A DNA stretch of 64,000 nt, taken from Streptomyces coacervatus (GTDB lineage Bacteria; Actinomycetota; Actinomycetes; Streptomycetales; Streptomycetaceae). Position 1 is the first letter of the stretch. Every line of letters starts with the position of its first letter. The stretch covers positions 186,001 through 250,000 of the forward strand of contig NZ_JARHTP010000016.1 of NCBI RefSeq assembly GCF_029223485.1, in the 5' to 3' direction. The notes below the pieces were generated by a model that worked only from the letters and a program-made list of their open reading frames with translations, did not search any database and was not told the DNA's origin. The position numbers and the translations under genes were made by a program. This document shows positions 52,196 through 61,401 of this stretch, piece by piece.

Positions 52196-53668
52196 ATGAC
52201 GTCATCGGAGACCAATCGGGACGGGACTGCTGATCCGCGCCGGAGTGCGCAGCCGGGCCGCGCGGGCTCGCCCGCCTGGGAGCTGCTCCTGCCGGCCGCC
52301 TCCGCGCCGGCACGCACGCGTGGACGTTCGCTGCAGGCGGCGCTGCGTGAGGCGGTGCGCACAGGGAGGCTGGCGCCGGGCACCCGGCTGCCGTCGAGCC
52401 GGGATCTCGCCGCCGACCTGGGGGTGTCGCGGGGGCTGATCACCGAGGCGTACGAGCAGTTGACGGCGGAGGGCTATCTGCGCAGCGGGCGAGGTGCGGG
52501 CACCTGGGTGGGAGGCGCCGTGCGGGCCGCGCCCCCACGCGCGCGTGATCTCGCGCCGCGCTCCCCCGGTGCGCGCGCCGACTTCGTGCCGGGCACGCCG
52601 GATCTGTCGCTGTTCCCTCGCGCCGCCTGGGCCGCGGCGCAGCGCGCGGTCCTGGCCGAACTGCCCCACCAGGACCTCGGCTATCCCGACCCGCGGGGGC
52701 TGCCGCAGCTGCGCACCGCGCTGGCGGAGCTGCTGGCGCGCCGCCGGGGTGTGGTCGCGGACCCGGAGCGGATCGTGGTCGTCTCCGGGGTGGCGCAGGC
52801 GTCGACGCTGCTCGGATTCGCGCTCCACGCGCGCGGGTTGCGCACCGTGGGTGTCGAGGATCCCGGCAGCCCCCAGCACGACGCGCTCTACGCCTCGGCG
52901 GGCGTCACCACCGTGCCCCTGCCCCTGGACGGCGAGGGAATCGTCGTCGGACCACTGCGGGACTCGGGCGTGCGGGCCGTCGTGACGACGCCCTCCCACC
53001 AGTTCCCCACCGGGATCGCGTACTCCGCGCGCCGCCGCACCGAACTGCTCGACTGGGCGCGGTCCGTGGACGGGCTCGTCCTGGAGGACGACTACGACGG
53101 CGACTTCCGCTACGACCGCGCCCCCGTGGGCGCGCTGCAAGGGCTGGACCCGGAACACGTGGCCTACACGGGCTCGGTCAGCAAGTCGCTCGCTCCGGGC
53201 CTGCGGCTTGGCTGGCTGCTCGTGCCTCAGGCGCTGGCCGACGAGGTCGTCGAGCGCAAGCGCACCATGGACCTCGGCCATCCCACGCTCGACCAGGCGC
53301 TGTTCGCCCGGTTCGTGGAGCACGGCGACTACGACCGCCAGCTGCGCCGCTGCCAGCGCGCGTACCGGGAACGGCGCGACGCGCTCGTGGCCGCGCTGCG
53401 GGAGCACTTCCCGGGCGCCGAGGTCGCCGGGATCGCGGCGGGACTGCACGTCATCGCCGCACTCCCGCACCGCTACGGACCCCAGCAGAGCTTCCTCGCG
53501 CGCGTGGCCGCGGCCGGTGTCGCCGTACGCCCGCTGACGGACTACACGCACGCGCGTGCAGAGCACGAGGGCGGCGGGGACGTTCGGCTGGTCCTGGGGT
53601 ACGCGCACTTGTCGCCCGCCCGGATCCGTGCGGGTGTACGGCTGATGGCGCAGGCAGCCGGCGTATGA
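52196..53668 (+). CDS. MocR/GabR-type regulator (GntR HTH fused to aminotransferase domain)
   Basis: This 490-residue protein has an N-terminal GntR-type winged helix (LQAALREAVRTGRLAPGTRL, SRDLAADLGVSRGLITEAYE) and a C-terminal class I aminotransferase fold. The PLP lysine is in TGSVSKSLAPGLRLGW, and LEDDYDGDFRYD carries the cofactor Asp. MocR proteins use PLP, often as an aldimine, to sense effectors. It has no clear ribosome-binding site and may be translated from a leaderless mRNA. It diverges from the EamA transporter, which it probably controls. Confidence 0.93.
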   Translation: MTSSETNRDGTADPRRSAQPGRAGSPAWELLLPAASAPARTRGRSLQAALREAVRTGRLAPGTRLPSSRDLAADLGVSRGLITEAYEQLTAEGYLRSGRGAGTWVGGAVRAAPPRARDLAPRSPGARADFVPGTPDLSLFPRAAWAAAQRAVLAELPHQDLGYPDPRGLPQLRTALAELLARRRGVVADPERIVVVSGVAQASTLLGFALHARGLRTVGVEDPGSPQHDALYASAGVTTVPLPLDGEGIVVGPLRDSGVRAVVTTPSHQFPTGIAYSARRRTELLDWARSVDGLVLEDDYDGDFRYDRAPVGALQGLDPEHVAYTGSVSKSLAPGLRLGWLLVPQALADEVVERKRTMDLGHPTLDQALFARFVEHGDYDRQLRRCQRAYRERRDALVAALREHFPGAEVAGIAAGLHVIAALPHRYGPQQSFLARVAAAGVAVRPLTDYTHARAEHEGGGDVRLVLGYAHLSPARIRAGVRLMAQAAGV

Positions 53669-53767
53669 CCGTGGGGTGACCGGCGCGGAAAGCGACGGAT
53701 GGCTCATCCCTGGCGCCTCCGGGACCGCCCGCGTCGCACACCGGTTCCCTTGTCCCTGCGGCCAGTT

Positions 53768-53789
53768 GTTCACTTGTGGTTTCCGTGTG
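53768..53789 (+). promoter_or_regulatory. Probable PHO box of the phoD gene
   Basis: Two adjacent 11-bp units, GTTCACTTGTG (53768-53778) and GTTTCCGTGTG (53779-53789), agree at 8 of 11 positions. The first begins with the GTTCAC core of Streptomyces PhoP direct-repeat units. It lies 66 bp upstream of a PhoD phosphatase, where PhoP would activate under phosphate starvation. Confidence 0.65.
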
Positions 53790-53854
53790 CGCTGCGGCGC
53801 ACCAGTAGTTGTGGCATCGCACACTGGCCGGATCCCGTCCCTGGAGGCGCATCC

Positions 53855-55438
53855 ATGTCACACCGTCCGTTCCCGGGCCGCCGCAGCGTGCTGCGCGGCT
53901 CCCTCGCCGCGTCGGCGGCTCTGACCCTGCCCACCGCCCTCGGCGCGGCACCGGCGTTCGCCCTCTCGGGGCGCCCCCAGGCGGGCTGGGGCGTGCAGGC
54001 GGGAGACGTGACCTGCAACTCTGGGCTGGTGTGGGTGCGCTCCGACCGTCCGGCCCGGATGATCGTCGAGACGTCCGCGACCGAAACGTTCCGCAACCCG
54101 CACAGATGGCACGGCCCGCTGCTCGGCGCTGACTCGGACTTCACCGGCACGACCCGGCTGCGCGGGCTGCCGTCCGGCGAGCAGATCCACTACCGCGTCC
54201 TGCTCGCAGACCCGGACGACCCGCGCCGCACCGGCGAGCCGGTGACCGGCACCTTCCGCACGGCGCCCGTGAAGCGCCGCCAGGGCGTGAAGTTCGTGTG
54301 GTCCGGCGACCTGGCGGGACAGGGCTGGGGCATCAACGAGTCGATCGGCGGCTACCGCATCTTCGACGCCATGGCCAAGGTCGACCCGGACTTCTTCCTG
54401 TGCAGCGGCGACAACATCTACGCCGACGGCCCGATCTCCGCCACCGCCACGCTGCCCGACGGCAGCATCTACCGGAACGTCACCACCGAGGAGAAGTCGC
54501 ACGTCGCGACCACCCTGAACGACTACCGGGGCAACTTCCGCTACAACCTGCTGGATGCGGCGCTGCGCCGGTTCAACGCCCAGGTGCCCAACATCATCCA
54601 GTGGGACGACCACGAGGTCCGCAACAACTGGTACCCGGGCGAGGTCATCGGCACCGGCACGCCCTACCCGGCCGGCACCAAGCTCGACGACCTGGCGCTG
54701 CGCTCCCGGCAGGCCTTCTCCGAGTACTTCCCGATCTCCACCATCAGCGGGCGCCCGGACGGCCGGATCTACCGCAAGGTCAGCCACGGCCCGCTGCTGG
54801 ACGTGTTCGTGCTCGACATGCGCACCTACCGCAACGCCAACTCGCCGGACAACCAGACCACGGACCCGGTGGGCATCCTCGGCCGCGAGCAGCTGGAGTG
54901 GCTCAAGCGGGAACTCGCGAAGTCCCGCGCCGTGTGGAAGGTGATCGCCAACGACATGCCGCTCGGACTGGTCGTGCCCGACCCGGTCGAGGGCAAGCCG
55001 AACTTCGAGGCCGTCGCCCAGGGCGACCCGGGCGCGCCCCTGGGCCGCGAGCTGCAGATCGCCGAACTGCTGCGGTTCATCAAGCACCGGCGGATCACCG
55101 GCACCGTGTGGCTGACGGCCGACGTGCACCACACCTCGGCGCAGCACTACGACCCGTCGCGGGCCGCGTTCAAGGACTTCGAGCCGTTCTGGGAGTTCGT
55201 CTCCGGCCCGCTCAACGCCGGCGCCTTCCCGGCCAACGCACTCGACGGCACCTTCGGCCCGGACCGGGTGTTCGTGAAGGCACCGACGACCGCGAACGTC
55301 TCGCCGGCCCAGGGCTACCAGTTCTTCGGCGAGGTCGACATCGACGGGGACAGCGGCGAGCTGACGGTGCGGCTGCGCGAATACGACGGCACCGTGCTGT
55401 TCACGCAGGTGCTCCAGCCGGGCCGGGTCGGCCAGTAA
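53855..55438 (+). CDS. phoD: Tat-exported alkaline phosphatase PhoD
   Basis: This 527-residue phosphodiesterase/alkaline phosphatase of the PhoD family has a Tat signal with twin Arg (PGRRSVLRGSLAASAALTLP) and a cut near ALG-AAPAFALSG. An N-terminal beta domain (GVQAGDVTCNSGLVWVRSD) is followed by the metallophosphatase core with FVWSGDLAGQGWG, LCSGDNIYADGPI, WDDHEVRNNWYPGE and TADVHHTSAQHYD. Together these supply the calcium/iron ligands. It releases phosphate from organic phosphates outside the cell. The ATG at 53855 follows CTGGAGG, and a PHO-box-like element lies upstream. Confidence 0.95.
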   Translation: MSHRPFPGRRSVLRGSLAASAALTLPTALGAAPAFALSGRPQAGWGVQAGDVTCNSGLVWVRSDRPARMIVETSATETFRNPHRWHGPLLGADSDFTGTTRLRGLPSGEQIHYRVLLADPDDPRRTGEPVTGTFRTAPVKRRQGVKFVWSGDLAGQGWGINESIGGYRIFDAMAKVDPDFFLCSGDNIYADGPISATATLPDGSIYRNVTTEEKSHVATTLNDYRGNFRYNLLDAALRRFNAQVPNIIQWDDHEVRNNWYPGEVIGTGTPYPAGTKLDDLALRSRQAFSEYFPISTISGRPDGRIYRKVSHGPLLDVFVLDMRTYRNANSPDNQTTDPVGILGREQLEWLKRELAKSRAVWKVIANDMPLGLVVPDPVEGKPNFEAVAQGDPGAPLGRELQIAELLRFIKHRRITGTVWLTADVHHTSAQHYDPSRAAFKDFEPFWEFVSGPLNAGAFPANALDGTFGPDRVFVKAPTTANVSPAQGYQFFGEVDIDGDSGELTVRLREYDGTVLFTQVLQPGRVGQ

Positions 55439-55459
55439 CTCCCGTACCCTTTCCGGTGG

Positions 55460-55492
55460 GCCGCGCACCGGCGTCATCCCCCGGTGCGCGGC
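55460..55492 (+). terminator. Stem-loop terminator after phoD
   Basis: GCCGCGCACCGG (55460-55471) pairs perfectly with CCGGTGCGCGGC (55481-55492) across a 9-nt loop, 21 bp after the phoD stop. Confidence 0.85.
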
Positions 55493-55579
55493 ACCGCTCC
55501 GCAGCCCCGAACTCGCCCTTCGCAAAGGCGTCTTCGCAGGTCAGAACCGATTGTCAGTGGTCGCCTCTACGGTTTTTCC

Positions 55580-56986
55580 ATGACGCGATCTTTGCAGGCC
55601 GTGGCCTATCGCCGACCCTCCGTGCTGGAGTCCTCGGCCGATGAACAACGCCTGGGACTCGAGACCTCGCGGGGCGCGACGCCCTCCGGCGCCGAGGACC
55701 ATCCCCGCTTCTTCGCCGGCTTCCTGACGTCTCCTCAGGTGGCCTCGGCCGGGCTGCTGGCGGTGGCGGACGTGGCCGCCGCGCGCTACTACCAGCGGCA
55801 GCTGCGCGCCTCGCTGGACCCGGTGGTGACGGGCAACGGCGACCGGCTGCGCTTCGAGTCCTTCTCGGGCTGCGGCGGGGTCTACGCCCGTCTGGACGTC
55901 CTGGAGCCGGGCCTCGACGGCGGCGAGGTGGGGCACGGCACGACCAACGTCGACGTCAACAACCCCTTGCGCGAGGCCCTCTCCCGCATCGGCTCGGACG
56001 ATCCGCTCCATCTGCGCGTCGGGCCCGAGGAGTTGGCGGTGACGACGCTGGACGGCCCGGTCGTGGAGAAGAAGGTGCCGCTGCCCGACCGGTGGCTGCG
56101 GGGGTTCGCGGAGGCCCAGGTGATCGCGGCGGGCTTCGATCTGCGGGCCGAGCTGCCCGCGGCCGAGGCCGTGCGGTTCCTGCGCGCGCTGCCGCGCGGC
56201 ACGGGGCGGGGCTCCGCGGCGGACCCGCGGTGGGTGGTGCCCGCAGGTCGCACCCTGCGGCCCACCACACGGCCGGTTCCCGGCGCGGTGTGCCTGCCTG
56301 GCCCGGAGCGGCTGATCGCCCTCCAGCGTGTGCTGCGGCACGCGACGGCCCTGCGGGTCTACGGTCCCGCCGCCACCGGCGCCGCCTCCGCGGCCGGCGC
56401 CTGGGAGGCCGTCCTGCCCGGGATGCGGCTCACGCTCACGCTGTCGCCGGATGCCTCGCGCGGGTTCTCCGGCGAGGGCGGCGTCCTGGACTCGCTCGCC
56501 ACCGACGAGGCGGCCGAGGACGCGGAGCTGATCTCGGTGCTCCTCGCGTGGGAGCCCCGCATCGACATCGCGGACCTCGCCGCCTCTTCCGGCCTTACGG
56601 CCGAGCGGGTCCGGGCGGCCCTGGTGCGGCTGGGCACCTCGGGGCGCGTCGGCTACGACACCGCGGAGGCCGCCTACTTCCACCGCGAACTGCCCTACGA
56701 CGCCGAGCGCGTGGAGCGCCACAACCCCAGGCTGCGCTCGGCCCGGGCACTGGTGGCTGCGGGCGCGGTCGCTCTGGACGGCCCCCTCGGGACGGTGACG
56801 GCACAGGACGGGCATGTGCACCGGGTGCGGGACGAGGCGGGGACGCTCAGCTGCAGCTGTCTGTGGTGGGCGAAGTACCGGGGCGGACGCGGGCCGTGCA
56901 AGCACGCCCTGGCGGTGCGGATGGTGCGTCGGGGCGGCGCCGCGGCGGAGCAGGACAGGGCACGAGTCGACGGGGGTGTGCGATGA
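55580..56986 (+). CDS. SWIM zinc-finger protein
   Basis: This 468-residue protein has a C-terminal SWIM motif CxCx(n)CxH: CSCLWWAKYRGGRGPCKH at about residues 430-450. The rest is rich in beta and helical segments of unknown fold, with a possible winged-helix segment (DIADLAASSGLTAERVRAAL). SWIM domains bind DNA, RNA or protein. The ATG at 55580 starts MTRSLQAVAYRRPS. Its stop overlaps the start of the large DUF6493 gene (ATGA), so the two proteins are made together. No catalytic domain is seen. Confidence 0.9.
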   Translation: MTRSLQAVAYRRPSVLESSADEQRLGLETSRGATPSGAEDHPRFFAGFLTSPQVASAGLLAVADVAAARYYQRQLRASLDPVVTGNGDRLRFESFSGCGGVYARLDVLEPGLDGGEVGHGTTNVDVNNPLREALSRIGSDDPLHLRVGPEELAVTTLDGPVVEKKVPLPDRWLRGFAEAQVIAAGFDLRAELPAAEAVRFLRALPRGTGRGSAADPRWVVPAGRTLRPTTRPVPGAVCLPGPERLIALQRVLRHATALRVYGPAATGAASAAGAWEAVLPGMRLTLTLSPDASRGFSGEGGVLDSLATDEAAEDAELISVLLAWEPRIDIADLAASSGLTAERVRAALVRLGTSGRVGYDTAEAAYFHRELPYDAERVERHNPRLRSARALVAAGAVALDGPLGTVTAQDGHVHRVRDEAGTLSCSCLWWAKYRGGRGPCKHALAVRMVRRGGAAAEQDRARVDGGVR

Positions 56987-59640
56987 GCTCGCTGATGGAT
57001 GCGGTACGGGCGGGGCGGACGGCCGAGGTTGTTGGCCTGCTCGACGAGCTGACGGATGCCGAACGGCGGCCGCTGTTCGCGGAGTTGAAGGCGCTGCGAA
57101 AGGAGCTGCGAGCGGCTCCCTGGGATGCCGACTCCCGGCGCGCCTATCCGCCGCTGTATGTGGCCGGGGTCGCGTGCCAGACGGGCGCGGCGGCCGTCGC
57201 GGCCTGGATCGCCGCCGCCGACATGCGCTGGTCGCGGACGTCGCCGGCCCTGCTGCTGCGCATCCTGGGCGACCGCGACCCGAAGTGGCTCGCAGACGTG
57301 ACCCAGCGGCTCGCTCAACGGCCGGTCGGCTCCGGCGTGCCGTACGAGCTGATGGCCGGGCTGGTGCGGCTGTCGGGCTGCCCGGTGCCGACGACGGATG
57401 CGTATGTGCGGGGCTGGCTGGGCCACATCGGCGCCACCTGGCGGCGCGAGGACACGGTGCTCGGCCGGCTCCGGCAGGACCCGTATCTGCCGCAGCTGGT
57501 GGCCGCGCTCTTCGAGACCGACGACATCGGCGGCCTGTTGGGGTGGTTGGCCGGTGACGGCCCGAACAGTTGGTTCGGTGCGCTGACGCAGCTCGCCGCC
57601 GAGGGCGCCCTGGACCGTGGGGCGATGGTCGACGCCTGTGTGTCCCGCCTGCTGCGCGGCGGCTCCGCCGCCGATCACCGGGCGTTCCTGCATCTGTTGA
57701 AGGACCTGTCCCTCACGGCCGACGAACAGCGGGAGCGGACCGCCGACTGGCTGGCCCTCGCCTCCGACGGCGTCTCCTCGGTGGCCTCGCACGCCCAGTC
57801 GGTGCTCGGTGCCCTCGCCCTGGAGGGCGAGTTGACGACATGCAAGCTGGCGGAGATGTCCGATGCGGTGCTCTTCCGTCCCGAGAAGAAGCTGGTACGC
57901 GCCCAGCTGGTGCTGCTCGGAAAGGTCCTGGCCCGGGACGCGTTCGCGGCGCAGGAGCTGTTGCCCGTCGTCGCGCAGGCCTTCAGGCACGAGGACTCGG
58001 ATGTGCAGGAGCGGGCGCTCAAGCTGGTGGAGCGGCACCTCAAGAAGGTCAAGGGCACCGAGGTGCCCGCCGAACTGGCCCTGGCCGCCGAAGAGTTGAT
58101 CCCGGGACTCCAGGCCCGCGCGGCGCACACCCTGGGCAACGTCCCCAGGACGGAACCCCCGGTGACATACGAGGAGATACTCCCGCCCGCACCGCAGCCG
58201 GCGCGCCTCACCCCCGCGCCGGTCTCCGCGACCGAGGTCGCCGAGGAAGTGGGGGCCGCCATGGAATCCGAGCCCGGTGTGGCCGGGTTCGAGCGCGCAC
58301 TGGACGGCCTGGTGCGCCACGCGTACCAGGACCGGGACGCCCTGCTGGAAGCCCTGGCGCCGGTACTCGCGCGCCGCTGGTGGAACGAGCCGGAGAACGG
58401 GTACCGCACCGAAACCCGGTTCGGCAGAACCGACTTCGCCGTGTCGGACGCGGACGACGGCCTGGACCTTCTCCTTGCCACGCTGCGCGGACGAGTGCAC
58501 CTGGGGACGCTGCACGCGTTCGTCCAGCACGGGTCCACGGCCCGTGAGTGCGTGCACAGCCCGCTCGCCCGCGCCTTCGAGGCCCGCCTGTGGGAGGTGG
58601 CACACCGGATGCAGACCGATCCGCTGCCGTTCTTGCTGTCGACCCCCACGTGGAGCACGGGCCTGCTGGAGCCGGACGAGCTGGTGGACCGCCTCGACGA
58701 ATACCGGCGCCTGGGCGCGCGTGTTGCGGCGGCGGATTTCGCGCAGGCGCTGCTGCGGGTGCGGCGCGAGGACCGGGCGGCAGCCGCACAGGCCGCCCGG
58801 CGCGCGGCGGCCCTCGGCACCCGGGAGGGCAGCCGGCTCGCCCGGTGGCTGACCCATCAGGGGCCCGGCCTGCCGGCGGACCGTCGGCGGACCGCGGGCG
58901 AGCGCATCCTGCTCGAGTGCGGTGAACTCCCGGAACTGCAGGAGGACTTCCCGGTGGAGTTCCGCCCGCTGGGCCGACCGGTCAGCGTCTACCGGGAGCG
59001 CTGGCACTGCTACCACTGGAGCGACGACATACGACAGCACTGGCTGGCCCTGCTGCCCGAGAGACGCGAGCTGGTAGCCCTGCGGATGCTGCGGGACCTG
59101 TCGTCCGTGGCCGTGGACGACGACCGGGGAGCCGCCGGCTGCCTGCCCCAGCTGGCCGAGTCCGGCGGCGCGGCGGGCGAGGCCGTGCACCTGTGTCTGG
59201 CGTACGGGCTCGGTGCGCGGCATCCGGAGGACCGGCTCGCCGCCGTGGACGCGCTGCTGACGCTGGCCGCGCGTGGACAGCTCGACGCGGCCCGACTGGG
59301 CGCGGATCTCGGCCAGTTGGTGCGGCGCGGGGCGGTGAAGCCGCTGCGGCTCGCGGAGTCGGCGCGGACGGCGGCGGCCACGGGGGCGAACGCCACGATC
59401 TGGGGAATGCTGCGGCACACCCTGCCCGTCCTGCTCGCCGAGCTCGCCACCAACGACTCGGGGGCGTCGGCGCGCGGGCTCGGCGATCTGCTGGCGGTGG
59501 CGGCGGAGTGCGCCGAGCGTTCCGGGGCGCGGGGCGAGCTGCCGCACCTGGCGCAGACGGCACAGCGCCGCGGCTCGTCCCGGCTGGTGTCGCAGGCCCG
59601 TCGGCTGCGCAGCGCGCTCGCCCTGGACGTGGCCGCCTGA
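56983..59640 (+). CDS. Large DUF6493 helical-repeat protein
   Basis: This 885-residue, almost wholly helical protein fits the DUF6493 group. HEAT/ARM-like repeats are visible throughout (for example VASHAQSVLGALALEGELTT, DSDVQERALKLVERHLKKVK and the C-terminal ARGLGDLLAVAAECAERSGA). A Pro-rich linker lies at about residues 395-420. There is no enzyme motif or membrane segment, so it is probably a scaffold. The start overlaps the SWIM gene stop. I recall such pairs occurring with MoxR ATPase and von Willebrand A genes elsewhere, but none is present here. Confidence 0.85.
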   Translation: MSSLMDAVRAGRTAEVVGLLDELTDAERRPLFAELKALRKELRAAPWDADSRRAYPPLYVAGVACQTGAAAVAAWIAAADMRWSRTSPALLLRILGDRDPKWLADVTQRLAQRPVGSGVPYELMAGLVRLSGCPVPTTDAYVRGWLGHIGATWRREDTVLGRLRQDPYLPQLVAALFETDDIGGLLGWLAGDGPNSWFGALTQLAAEGALDRGAMVDACVSRLLRGGSAADHRAFLHLLKDLSLTADEQRERTADWLALASDGVSSVASHAQSVLGALALEGELTTCKLAEMSDAVLFRPEKKLVRAQLVLLGKVLARDAFAAQELLPVVAQAFRHEDSDVQERALKLVERHLKKVKGTEVPAELALAAEELIPGLQARAAHTLGNVPRTEPPVTYEEILPPAPQPARLTPAPVSATEVAEEVGAAMESEPGVAGFERALDGLVRHAYQDRDALLEALAPVLARRWWNEPENGYRTETRFGRTDFAVSDADDGLDLLLATLRGRVHLGTLHAFVQHGSTARECVHSPLARAFEARLWEVAHRMQTDPLPFLLSTPTWSTGLLEPDELVDRLDEYRRLGARVAAADFAQALLRVRREDRAAAAQAARRAAALGTREGSRLARWLTHQGPGLPADRRRTAGERILLECGELPELQEDFPVEFRPLGRPVSVYRERWHCYHWSDDIRQHWLALLPERRELVALRMLRDLSSVAVDDDRGAAGCLPQLAESGGAAGEAVHLCLAYGLGARHPEDRLAAVDALLTLAARGQLDAARLGADLGQLVRRGAVKPLRLAESARTAAATGANATIWGMLRHTLPVLLAELATNDSGASARGLGDLLAVAAECAERSGARGELPHLAQTAQRRGSSRLVSQARRLRSALALDVAA

Positions 59641-59793
59641 CCCGTCACGAGGGCTCTGACCAGGCGCGTCGCCCGTCTCCCGATCCCCGCAGCGCAATCA
59701 GTTGAAAGATCTACAAAAGGAGCATAACCACGCTTTACCGATCAGTCACAGAGCGTTCGTGATCACGCAACACCTCTCCTTCACAGTGGCTGC

Positions 59794-61242
59794 ATGAGTC
59801 GAGAAATGTCTGATGTGACACGTACGAAGCATGGTCGTCCCGTGCACCACTGGCGGCGGGACGTCGTCGAACTCGCCGCCCTGTTCACGGCCGTCGCCGT
59901 GGCCGACGGCGTGGCCAACCTGATCGGGCACGGGCCCGACGGTCCCGCACTGCTGGTGATCTCGGCGGTCACCCTGGCCGCCACGGCGGGGTTCCACACC
60001 TGGTGGACACGCCGCCACGGTCATGCACCTCCGGCCGGCGATACCGACGCCCGGTCGCTGTCGCAGGAGCAGCAGGCCGGGCCGTCCGACGAGTCGTCGG
60101 CGACGCCGGAGACCGTGCCCGGTCAGAGCACGCTGTGGCGGATGCGGACGACGGTGAAGGACGAACCGGGATCACTGGCCGCGCTGTGCACGGCGCTGGC
60201 GGGGCGGCAGGTCGACATCCTGAGCCTGCAGACGCATCCGCTGGCCGAGGGCACGGTGGACGAGTTCCTGCTGCGGGCTCCCGCTGGGCTCATGGCGGCC
60301 GAGCTCACCCGGGCGGTCTCGCAGGCCGGGGGCAGCGACACCTGGATCGAGCGGGCCGACGCCCACGATCTGGTGGACGTGCCGACCCGGGTGCTGGGCC
60401 TGGCGGCCCGCACCGCGCTGGATGCGGCCGAACTGCCGCTCGCACTGCGGCAGTTGCTGGGCCGGTGCACCATCCGTCAGCTGCCCGCCACACCGGTCGG
60501 CGGCGGCCGGGGTCCAGGGGGTCTGCCCGTCGAGGGAGCGCTCGAGGACACCGTGATGCGGCTGCGGGCACCGGAAGGCGGAGTGATCACCGTGGAGCGG
60601 CCGTATCTGCCGTTCACCCCGACCGAGTTCGCCCGGGCGCGGGCGCTGGTGGAGCTGGACGCCCGGCTCGGGCCGCGCGTGCCGCACAGCCAGGACGTGC
60701 TGACGCTGCCCGAGGGCAACGAGATCACCGTACGCCGGGCCGACGCACGCGACCTGGAGGCGGCGAAGGCGATGCACGAGCGGTGCTCGGCACGGACGCT
60801 CTCCCTGCGCTATCACGGGCCCGTCGGCGACGCGGACCGTTATCTGAACCACCTGCTCAGCCCGCGCTTCGGCCGCACCCTCGCGATGCAGACCGCGTCG
60901 GGGCGCATCGTCGGCCTCGGCCACCTGCTGTGGGACGGGGACGAGACGGAGGTCGCGCTGCTGATCGAGGACAAGTGGCAGCGCCGCGGCATCGGCACGG
61001 AACTGCTGGAACGGCTGGTGGCGCTGGCGGCCGAGGCGGACTGCGAGTCCGTGTACGCCGTGACGCAGGCGTCCAACACCGGCATGGTCGCGGCCATGCG
61101 CGGCCTGGGGCTCCCCCTCGACTACCAGATCGAGGAGGGCACCCTGGTCATCACGGCCCGCCTGAAGACGAGCCAGGCCGGCTCCCGGCTGCCGTACGAG
61201 GCGACGGAGGAGCAGGTCGGCGAGCGGATCGCACGGGACTAG
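59794..61242 (+). CDS. Membrane-anchored ACT-GNAT fusion protein
   Basis: This 482-residue protein has three parts. First come two N-terminal transmembrane segments (VVELAALFTAVAVADGVANL and ALLVISAVTLAATAGFHTWW). Second is an ACT-like regulatory domain at about residues 113-175 (RMRTTVKDEPGSLAALCTAL, VDILSLQTHPL). Third is a C-terminal GNAT domain at about 310-460, with EVALLIEDKWQRRGIGTELL as acetyl-CoA motif A. The ACT domain suggests control by an amino acid. Target and reaction are unknown. An alternative ATG lies five codons in. A strong terminator follows. Confidence 0.85.
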   Translation: MSREMSDVTRTKHGRPVHHWRRDVVELAALFTAVAVADGVANLIGHGPDGPALLVISAVTLAATAGFHTWWTRRHGHAPPAGDTDARSLSQEQQAGPSDESSATPETVPGQSTLWRMRTTVKDEPGSLAALCTALAGRQVDILSLQTHPLAEGTVDEFLLRAPAGLMAAELTRAVSQAGGSDTWIERADAHDLVDVPTRVLGLAARTALDAAELPLALRQLLGRCTIRQLPATPVGGGRGPGGLPVEGALEDTVMRLRAPEGGVITVERPYLPFTPTEFARARALVELDARLGPRVPHSQDVLTLPEGNEITVRRADARDLEAAKAMHERCSARTLSLRYHGPVGDADRYLNHLLSPRFGRTLAMQTASGRIVGLGHLLWDGDETEVALLIEDKWQRRGIGTELLERLVALAAEADCESVYAVTQASNTGMVAAMRGLGLPLDYQIEEGTLVITARLKTSQAGSRLPYEATEEQVGERIARD

Positions 61243-61267
61243 GGGCTGTCCGGCACGGCGCACCTGC

Positions 61268-61297
61268 GGACGGCCCGGCGGGAGCGCCGGGCCGTCC
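61268..61297 (+). terminator. Stem-loop terminator after the ACT-GNAT gene
   Basis: GGACGGCCCGGCG (61268-61280) pairs perfectly with CGCCGGGCCGTCC (61285-61297) across the tetraloop GGAG, 26 bp after the stop codon. Confidence 0.9.
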
Positions 61298-61401
61298 GGC
61301 GTGACGGGACGCGGACCGGCCGGGCCCGGTCCGCGCCCGCGCCTACGCCCTCGGCTCAATCCGGGTGACGCGCGGCGGCGACTCGTATGAGGATGGACCG
61401 C

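Noticed and set aside
59735-59768. TCACAGAGCGTTCGTGA and CGTGATCACG near the ACT-GNAT start as a CRP-type site
   Set aside because: The half-sites point the wrong way for TGTGA-N6-TCACA, and the second element is only a 10-bp palindrome.
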